Both the position numbers and the translations under genes were made by a program. The notes under the pieces were generated by a model. The model saw nothing but the letters and a program-made list of their open reading frames with translations. It did not search any database and had not been told where the DNA came from. Of a stretch of DNA of 38,119 nt, positions 32,623 through 38,119 are shown piece by piece; within the stretch, counting starts at the first letter, position 1, and each line of letters opens with the position of its first letter. Origin of the DNA: an uncultured Clostridia bacterium (lineage in GTDB: Bacteria > Bacillota > Clostridia > Peptostreptococcales > Anaerovoracaceae); assembly GCA_934278925.1 (NCBI GenBank), contig CAKQWJ010000023.1, forward strand, positions 1 to 38,119, written 5' to 3'.

Positions 32623-34390
32623 CAGATTGCTGGCGGGTCGCTATGAACTGCTGGAGAAAATCGGAGACGGCGGCATGGCCGTTGTGTATAAGGCAAAGGA
32701 CAAGCTGCTGAACCGGTTTATCGCCATTAAGATTCTGCGGCCGGAGTTTACGAAGGACCCAACATTTGTGGAGAACTTCAAGCGGGAGTCTCAAGCGGCA
32801 GCGGGACTGTCTCATCAGAATATCGTCGGGGTATACGATGTAGGCAGAGAAGGAAATATCAACTACATCGTGATGGAACTGGTGGAAGGCCAGACCCTGA
32901 ATGAGATCATCGCGAAAGAAGCGCCGATGGATTATCGCCGTGTCATCGAGATCACCAAACAGGTGGCGGCAGCACTTCGGGTGGCGCACCGGAACAAAAT
33001 CATTCACCGCGACGTAAAGCCGCACAATATCATGGTTACGACGGATGGAATCGTGAAGCTGGCGGACTTCGGAATCGCCAAAGCGGTGAACGATGCCACC
33101 ATGTCCACCGGAAGCAAAATCATCGGTTCGGTTCACTATTTCTCGCCGGAACAGGCGCGGGGAAATTACGTGGACGAGCGTTCGGATATCTATTCCCTGG
33201 GAATCGTTATGTACGAGATGCTCACGGGACAGGTTCCTTTCGACGGAGATAATCCGGTAACCATTGCCCTCAAGCACATCAATGAAGAAATCACCCCGCC
33301 GAGCCAGTTGGTGGATGGCATTCCGCCGGCGTTGGAGCAGTGCGTGCTGAAGGCTACCAGCAAATTCCAGACGAACCGCTACAGCAGTGCGGACGAGTTG
33401 ATCGAAGAGCTGAACAATATTGAATTCGTCACCCGTATGGTAGGAAATTCTATTTTTAACGAAGCCTCCGAACAGGTGGAACAGAGCCGGAAGGGTCAGA
33501 ACGACGAGGACGAGGATTACGAGGATGAGGACGACGATGAGTCCTACGACCGGAAATCCCGAAAGAAGAAAAAACCGAAGAAGAAGCTGACCAAAGCGCA
33601 GAAGAAGCGCCGCATCCTGATTGCGATAGCCGCGGTGCTGGCGGTGGGCCTGGGCGTTGCGGTTGCCGGATTCAACGGTCTCTTCTCCGGACAGAAGGAC
33701 GTTCCGGACCTCTACGGAATGACGGTAAAACAAGCTAAGAAGGAAGCGGAAGCGGCCGGCTTTAAGCTGAAGGAGGGCAAGGAGGTCTACTCCAACGACT
33801 ACTCCAAGGGTCAGATTGCGGAGCAGGATCCGGAGTCCGGTTCGAAGGCGAAGAAGGGATCTTCCATCACCGTTCACGTGAGCAAGGGACCGCAGGCCGG
33901 AACCGTGCCGAATCTGGTGGGCCACAACGAAAGCGAAGCGGAAGAGATGCTGAAATCGTCGGATTACGAGCTGGGTACGATTAAGCAGCAGACTTCCACC
34001 GAAGCGGCAGGCACTATCATTTCCCAGGATCCGAGCGGCGGCGAGGAAGCCGACCACGGCACCCAGGTGAACATCGTGGTCAGCGACGGAAAGGGCGTTC
34101 AGAAGTCCACCGTGCCGTCCATTACCGGACGAACCCTCACCGAGGCGAAGCAGGCGCTCCGAAGTGCGGGCTTCAGGGTGGGCAAGGTAACCTACGAGGA
34201 AAGCAATGCCTACGGCAGCGGCTACGTAATGTGGCAGCAGTATGCGGCAAACACCGAGCTGAATAAGGGAACCCGGATTGACATTGAGGTCAGCAAGGGG
34301 GCACCGAAGACCAACGACAACAATAAGCCGAACAAGAAGCCGTCGAATACCGACAGCGACGACAACGGCAGCAATTCGGTGGACGATTAG
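32615..34390 (+). CDS. prkC: PASTA-domain Ser/Thr kinase (PrkC/PknB type)
   Basis: A 591-residue membrane kinase. Kinase domain 1-about 275: glycine loop IGDGGMAVVYKA, Lys39, HRDVKPHN (131-138), DFG (151-153). A very acidic stretch followed by a Lys-rich juxtamembrane segment leads to one membrane helix (about 331-352). Three extracellular PASTA repeats follow (about 365-430, 431-498, 500-568), which bind muropeptides or lipid II in relatives. A Lys/Asn/Asp-rich tail ends the protein. It controls wall synthesis, division or dormancy exit with Stp. GGAGG precedes the ATG. Confidence 0.95.
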   Translation: MSNRLLAGRYELLEKIGDGGMAVVYKAKDKLLNRFIAIKILRPEFTKDPTFVENFKRESQAAAGLSHQNIVGVYDVGREGNINYIVMELVEGQTLNEIIAKEAPMDYRRVIEITKQVAAALRVAHRNKIIHRDVKPHNIMVTTDGIVKLADFGIAKAVNDATMSTGSKIIGSVHYFSPEQARGNYVDERSDIYSLGIVMYEMLTGQVPFDGDNPVTIALKHINEEITPPSQLVDGIPPALEQCVLKATSKFQTNRYSSADELIEELNNIEFVTRMVGNSIFNEASEQVEQSRKGQNDEDEDYEDEDDDESYDRKSRKKKKPKKKLTKAQKKRRILIAIAAVLAVGLGVAVAGFNGLFSGQKDVPDLYGMTVKQAKKEAEAAGFKLKEGKEVYSNDYSKGQIAEQDPESGSKAKKGSSITVHVSKGPQAGTVPNLVGHNESEAEEMLKSSDYELGTIKQQTSTEAAGTIISQDPSGGEEADHGTQVNIVVSDGKGVQKSTVPSITGRTLTEAKQALRSAGFRVGKVTYEESNAYGSGYVMWQQYAANTELNKGTRIDIEVSKGAPKTNDNNKPNKKPSNTDSDDNGSNSVDD

Positions 34391-34393
34391 CAT

Positions 34394-35263
34394 ATGATTG
34401 GAAAAGTAGTAAAAGGAATCGGGGGCTTCTATTACGTCTCCGATGGAAAAGAAATCATCCAGGGAAATGCCCGGGGAAATCTGAAGCGCCGAAAGAAGGA
34501 TACCATCTATGTGGGAGACGAGGTGGAATATGAAATCCGTGCGGAAGACGGGGAGTGCATTATCACAAAAGTACTCCCGCGCCGGAATATTCTGAAGCGT
34601 CCGCCGGTATCCAATTTGGACACGCTGGTCATCGTTTCTTCGGCGGAAACACCGGAGATGATTCCCCTGGCGGTGGACAAGCTGACGGTGTACTGCGAGC
34701 TCACCGGGATTCGGCCGATCCTTGTTTTTACGAAAGCGGATCTGGCATCGGAAGAGCGGATGCAGGAGCTGGAGAATATGTACCGGGAGGTGTATCCCGT
34801 ATATCCCATCAGCAGCGTCACCGGAGAGGGTGTGGACGACCTTCGCAAGGCGGTTGCGGGGCAGAGCGTGGCTCTGGCGGGACCGTCCGGCGTGGGCAAA
34901 TCCACTTTGCTGAACGCGTTGATAGCGGATGCGGATGCGGAGACCGGAAACCTCAGCGAGAAGACCGGCCGGGGAAAGCACACCACGCGGCACGTGGAAA
35001 TTTTTCCCCTGGATCACGCCACCTACGTGTACGACACGCCGGGATTTACCTCTCTGGACTTGCCGGAGATGGATCCTCGGGAGCTTCGAAACTTCTTCCC
35101 GGAATTCCGGGAACCCGGCGCCCATTGTCGTTACGGCGACTGCGTGCACATCAACGAGCCGGCATGCGGCGTGAAGGAAGCCCTGGCAGAGGGCGAAATC
35201 TGCAGAACGAGATATGACAGTTATTTGAAAATGTATGAAGAGGTTCAGAAATGGCAAAAGTAG
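34394..35263 (+). CDS. rsgA: Ribosome small-subunit GTPase RsgA
   Basis: A 289-residue circularly permuted GTPase of 30S maturation. An OB-fold (1-about 68) precedes the G4 motif TKAD (113-116), then G1 GPSGVGKST (163-171) and G3 DTPG, in that permuted order. The C-terminal zinc region has HCRYGDCVHINEPACGV. It starts 3 nt after the kinase stop without a strong ribosome binding site and overlaps rpe by 13 nt. Confidence 0.95.
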   Translation: MIGKVVKGIGGFYYVSDGKEIIQGNARGNLKRRKKDTIYVGDEVEYEIRAEDGECIITKVLPRRNILKRPPVSNLDTLVIVSSAETPEMIPLAVDKLTVYCELTGIRPILVFTKADLASEERMQELENMYREVYPVYPISSVTGEGVDDLRKAVAGQSVALAGPSGVGKSTLLNALIADADAETGNLSEKTGRGKHTTRHVEIFPLDHATYVYDTPGFTSLDLPEMDPRELRNFFPEFREPGAHCRYGDCVHINEPACGVKEALAEGEICRTRYDSYLKMYEEVQKWQK

Positions 35264-35895
35264 CACCATCAATTCTATCGGCAGATTTCTCCAAGCTGGG
35301 AGCGGACGTACAGGAAATCGGTGATTTCGGCGCAGATTACATCCATGTGGACGTTATGGACGGCGCCTTTGTCCCAAACATCAGCTTTGGCGTAGGGGTG
35401 ATGAAAAGTTTGAATTCGGTCGCAGCGATTCCTTACGATGTCCATCTGATGATCGAGGATCCGGACCGGTACATCGAGGATTTCGTGACACCGAACACGG
35501 AATTCATTACCGTTCATCAGGAGGCTTGCCGTCATCTGGACCGGACGATTCAGCATATTCACAGCACCGGAGTGAAAGCCGGCGTTGCCCTGAATCCGGC
35601 CACCCCAATCGTGATGGTGGAGGATGTGCTGGACAAAGTGGACATGATTCTGATTATGTCCGTGAACCCGGGTTTTGGCGGACAGAAATTCATTCCGAGA
35701 GCGCTGGACAAAATTCGCCGCCTGGATGAAATCCGGAAGGCAAACGGATACGATTTCGTCATCGAAGTGGATGGCGGAGTCAACCTTCAGAACTGCGAAG
35801 AGCTGAAATCCGTCGGCACCGACATCCTGGTTGCCGGCTCCGCCGTATTCAAGGCAGAGGACCGGAAGGAAGCTATTGAAGTGCTGGGCAAGTAA
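35251..35895 (+). CDS. rpe: Ribulose-phosphate 3-epimerase
   Basis: A 214-residue TIM-barrel enzyme of the pentose phosphate pathway, interconverting ribulose 5-phosphate and xylulose 5-phosphate. APSILSADF, HVDVMDGAFVPN, DVHLMIEDP, MSVNPGFGGQKF and EVDGGVN carry the metal ligands and catalytic Asp residues. It is the last gene of the cluster; the thiamine pyrophosphokinase gene that often follows is absent, and a terminator comes 35 nt later. Confidence 0.95.
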   Translation: MAKVAPSILSADFSKLGADVQEIGDFGADYIHVDVMDGAFVPNISFGVGVMKSLNSVAAIPYDVHLMIEDPDRYIEDFVTPNTEFITVHQEACRHLDRTIQHIHSTGVKAGVALNPATPIVMVEDVLDKVDMILIMSVNPGFGGQKFIPRALDKIRRLDEIRKANGYDFVIEVDGGVNLQNCEELKSVGTDILVAGSAVFKAEDRKEAIEVLGK

Positions 35896-35930
35896 TTCAG
35901 ACTGTACCGGCGCGAAAGAAAGAAACGATA

Positions 35931-35972
35931 ACAGGGAGTATCACACTAAGGTGTGCTGCTCCCGTTTTTTTT
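35931..35972 (+). terminator. Terminator closing the queH-rpe region
   Basis: GGGAG (35934-35938) pairs with CTCCC (35959-35963). An inner CACAC/GTGTG stem and a run of eight T complete it. Confidence 0.92.
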
Positions 35973-36068
35973 CGCGAAGAAAGACGATAATCAAATTTGG
36001 ACCCTTGTATGGAAATATGTACATATGGTAAACTTGGAGTAGAAAGACGTAGCCCCTGAAGCCCCGAA

Positions 36069-36079
36069 TGGAGACTCCA
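36069..36079 (+). promoter_or_regulatory. Palindrome over the ribosome binding site of the DNRLRE gene
   Basis: TGGAGACTCCA is a perfect 5-bp inverted repeat around one base. GGAG (36070-36073) is also the likely Shine-Dalgarno site, 8 nt before the ATG, so pairing could hide it. The 109-nt gap before the gene has no convincing promoter. Confidence 0.4.
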
Positions 36080-36081
36080 CG

Positions 36082-38061
36082 ATGACACATGCCTATTCTA
36101 GAAGATTAAAGTCTATTTCATTTTTCTTAGTTTTTATTCTTGTTTTTGAAATTTTGTTCAGTTCAGCAGAGTGGTTCGCCTATGGCGATACGAATGCAAC
36201 TGATACGAAAGAGTCTTCCGAAACTCTTCCAAACGATTTGTCAAAATCCGAAGTTCTGGAAAAAGGAACCGATTACACGATTTTCAAGAATCCCGATGGA
36301 ACCCGAAGTATGGATGTCTATCAAGCAGATGTGCGTACGCAAGATGAAAATGGTGAACTTGAGGATATTGACAACTCCATTAAGAAAACGAATGAAGAGG
36401 GAAAAACAGTATATAGGAACCAGAATGGTTTTGCCAATATTACTCTCCCAGAGACTATTACGAAAGAAAATCCGGTACAACTAGAGGAAAAGAGAAATAA
36501 AGTTTCTTTTTACCCAGTTGGAAAGGAAGAGAACACGATCTTGGAAATGGATAAAACAATCCAAGAGAAAACAGAGAATCTGTATTATAAAACGCAGGAA
36601 GAAACCACCGGCATTAGGTATGCGGGAGGAGATACTGCAGTCCAGTATGAATATTTTCCAACGGATTTCGGGCTGAAAGAAAATATCGTTTTAAAGAAGA
36701 AACCGGAAGTGAATCAATTCCGGTTCATCTTACAGTGCAGAGGAAGGTACCTTGAAAAAGAACATCGTGCAATTCTGATTCGAGATAATGAAACGAAGAA
36801 AGTAAAAGGGGTGCTGTCGGAACCGTTTATGACAGATGCCTCGGATAGTGAGAGCCAAGGATTTAGTGAGGATGCCGAGTATGACTATACGGTCATAGAT
36901 TCTGATAAAGGAATTTATGAAGTGACATTAACTGTATCAGAAGACTATTTGAAAGATGATAACAGGGTATATCCCGTTACTATAGATCCTACAATAACAC
37001 TGAACGATTCTGCAACAATTAAGGATGTATATGTACTCAGCAAACATGCAAATTCAAATTATTACAGCAGTGGAATTATTAAGATGTGCATTGGATATGG
37101 ACCCAAAGATGGTGTTTGCAGAACTTATGTAAAATTTCCGAATCTACAGTCTAAGATTTCCAAAGCATATATTTCTAGTGCAACATTAAAACTAAATGAG
37201 CGGAATAACACCAAACCATATCCTACGGTAGGAGTTTACCGAGTTACCGGAAGTTGGGACTTGGGAAAAATAAAATACAGCAGTCAACCTTCATATAACG
37301 GAACAGCGGTGGCAACGGCGAAATTAACCGGAGGAACCGCAAGTCATACATTGAACGTCACTTCTCTGGTGCAGGGATGGGCGAAGGGAAGTTACAAGAA
37401 TTATGGAATGCTTCTTAGAGCCACATCGGAGAGCAGTTCTTCCGCAACATTCTGTGAATTCTATGGAGGGCGGTATGGAACTGCCAGCAAACGACCGAAA
37501 CTGACCGTAAATTATACCGTACCTTCACCAGCAGTTCCAAGCAAGCCAACCGTATCGGTGGATCGGAATGCAATACCAAAGGGAACCAAGAACATTACAG
37601 TGAAGTGGAGCGGCCTGGAAAGCAACGTATTTGCCAATGCACAGGTCAAATTAGTAAAGTACAGTCAGCAGAATAATACCTATGCTTTAGCCAATGCGAA
37701 TGGCAAGGTGTTTGCATACAAAGATATCAGCGGTTCCGGCAAAAGTGGTTCTTATTCGCTGAATACTTCCGGATTAGCCGAAGGAAAGTATGCGGTTGTT
37801 ATTCGTGGAAAAGACAAAGTGGGGAATACCGGAGACGGAACACTGTCATTGTTTTATGTGGACAGTACGTCTCCCGATGCACCGATACTGGGGAAACTTC
37901 AATCTTCTCGAATGGAAGCAACGTCAGAAAACGCGAAAGTGGAAGTTGCTGTGCAGAAGGGGAAAGATTATCCGACCTATTATCCTTCTGGGATTGCGAA
38001 AACTGAAGTAACTTTGTACAATGCGGACAACAATGAAAAAATTGGTGAATTGAAAAAGTAA
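36082..38061 (+). CDS. Secreted DNRLRE/WapA-like protein, probably truncated
   Basis: A 659-codon frame from ATG 36082 to TAA 38059. The signal peptide has a basic start, hydrophobic SISFFLVFILVFEILF and a cut near WFAYG. A region like the N-terminus of wall-associated RHS proteins follows (KGTDYTIFKNPDGTRSMDVY, VYPVTIDPTI), then a DNRLRE domain (about 310-475: VYVLSKHANSNYYSSG, LNVTSLVQGWAKGSYKNYGMLL) and Ig/fibronectin-like segments. Related proteins usually continue for over a thousand residues with RHS repeats and a C-terminal toxin. Here the frame stops 58 nt from the window edge after an A5 run, so a frameshift, pseudogene or sequencing error is likely. Base use is clearly AT-richer than neighbours, suggesting transfer. 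Confidence 0.7.
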   Translation: MTHAYSRRLKSISFFLVFILVFEILFSSAEWFAYGDTNATDTKESSETLPNDLSKSEVLEKGTDYTIFKNPDGTRSMDVYQADVRTQDENGELEDIDNSIKKTNEEGKTVYRNQNGFANITLPETITKENPVQLEEKRNKVSFYPVGKEENTILEMDKTIQEKTENLYYKTQEETTGIRYAGGDTAVQYEYFPTDFGLKENIVLKKKPEVNQFRFILQCRGRYLEKEHRAILIRDNETKKVKGVLSEPFMTDASDSESQGFSEDAEYDYTVIDSDKGIYEVTLTVSEDYLKDDNRVYPVTIDPTITLNDSATIKDVYVLSKHANSNYYSSGIIKMCIGYGPKDGVCRTYVKFPNLQSKISKAYISSATLKLNERNNTKPYPTVGVYRVTGSWDLGKIKYSSQPSYNGTAVATAKLTGGTASHTLNVTSLVQGWAKGSYKNYGMLLRATSESSSSATFCEFYGGRYGTASKRPKLTVNYTVPSPAVPSKPTVSVDRNAIPKGTKNITVKWSGLESNVFANAQVKLVKYSQQNNTYALANANGKVFAYKDISGSGKSGSYSLNTSGLAEGKYAVVIRGKDKVGNTGDGTLSLFYVDSTSPDAPILGKLQSSRMEATSENAKVEVAVQKGKDYPTYYPSGIAKTEVTLYNADNNEKIGELKK

Positions 38062-38119
38062 GTTCCAGTTCAGCCAAAAACTTTCCGCTTTGCAAAAGTA
38101 AATTCTGGTAGGGGGGCTA

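Noticed and set aside
32585..35272. Very long minus-strand open frame (895 codons) opposite prkC-rsgA
   Set aside because: It mirrors well-identified genes with G/C-rich third positions, which open long antisense frames. It has no ribosome binding site, and its product is His/Arg/Leu-rich without motifs.

Overview
The window looks like a chromosomal segment of an anaerobic low-GC-type Firmicute (class Clostridia), although most genes here use G/C-rich third positions. Pointers are the fused IspH-ribosomal protein S1 gene, ComM-DprA-TopA-HslVU in a row, the def-fmt-yugP-rsmB-stp-prkC-rsgA-rpe cluster with a PASTA kinase, QueH, ammonia-dependent AsnA, and strong AGGAGG-type ribosome binding sites. 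I would guess a relative of the Eubacterium/Mogibacterium (Family XIII) group; that placement is inference.

Layout. 1-5504: the distal part of a Tad/Flp pilus-like locus. It begins with only the C-terminal quarter or so of the secretion ATPase TadA/CpaF, followed by TadB- and TadC-like membrane proteins, a 50-residue Flp-type pilin, TadE-like pseudopilins, a DUF5702-like protein and a DUF6382-like protein. 5614-7602: ispH-rpsA fusion. 7678-8511: HAD phosphatase, then a strong terminator and a GC-rich structured intergenic region. 8921-16670: yraN, a repeat-bearing leader, comM, dprA, topA, hslV, hslU, yigZ (DNA uptake/processing, topology, proteolysis). 16797-18175: fifteen tRNA genes in one array behind two tandem promoters and closed by a terminator. 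18356-23749: a VTT-domain membrane protein, a secreted protein with two Ig-like and three rhodanese domains, thymidine kinase and a secreted GH73-like wall hydrolase. 23809-24711 (minus strand, the only reverse gene): a TIGR01212-type radical SAM protein. 24788-35895: queH, asnA, priA, def, fmt, yugP, rsmB, stp, prkC, rsgA, rpe, tightly packed and often overlapping, closed by a terminator. 36082-38061: the AT-richer N-terminal part of a secreted DNRLRE/WapA-like protein, broken by a stop close to the window edge.

How the genes fit together. The core genes serve replication restart, translation initiation and ribosome maturation (def, fmt, rsmB, rsgA, S1), the Stp/PrkC wall-signalling pair, and natural-transformation-type DNA handling (comM, dprA). 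The accessory parts are the two ends (damaged Tad locus, WapA-like gene) and the secreted multi-rhodanese protein.

Most interesting leads: (1) a near-consensus promoter plus a Shine-Dalgarno sequence inside ispH, just before an in-frame ATG that would give free ribosomal protein S1; (2) a secreted triple-rhodanese/Ig-like protein with a structured, dyad-bearing leader; (3) a degenerate repeat array before comM; (4) a 165-nt nested inverted-repeat element at 8586-8750; (5) a pseudopilin-like protein ending in two His/Cys modules. No CRISPR array, rRNA gene, complete insertion sequence or obvious prophage is visible. No wholly new defence or metabolic system is evident.
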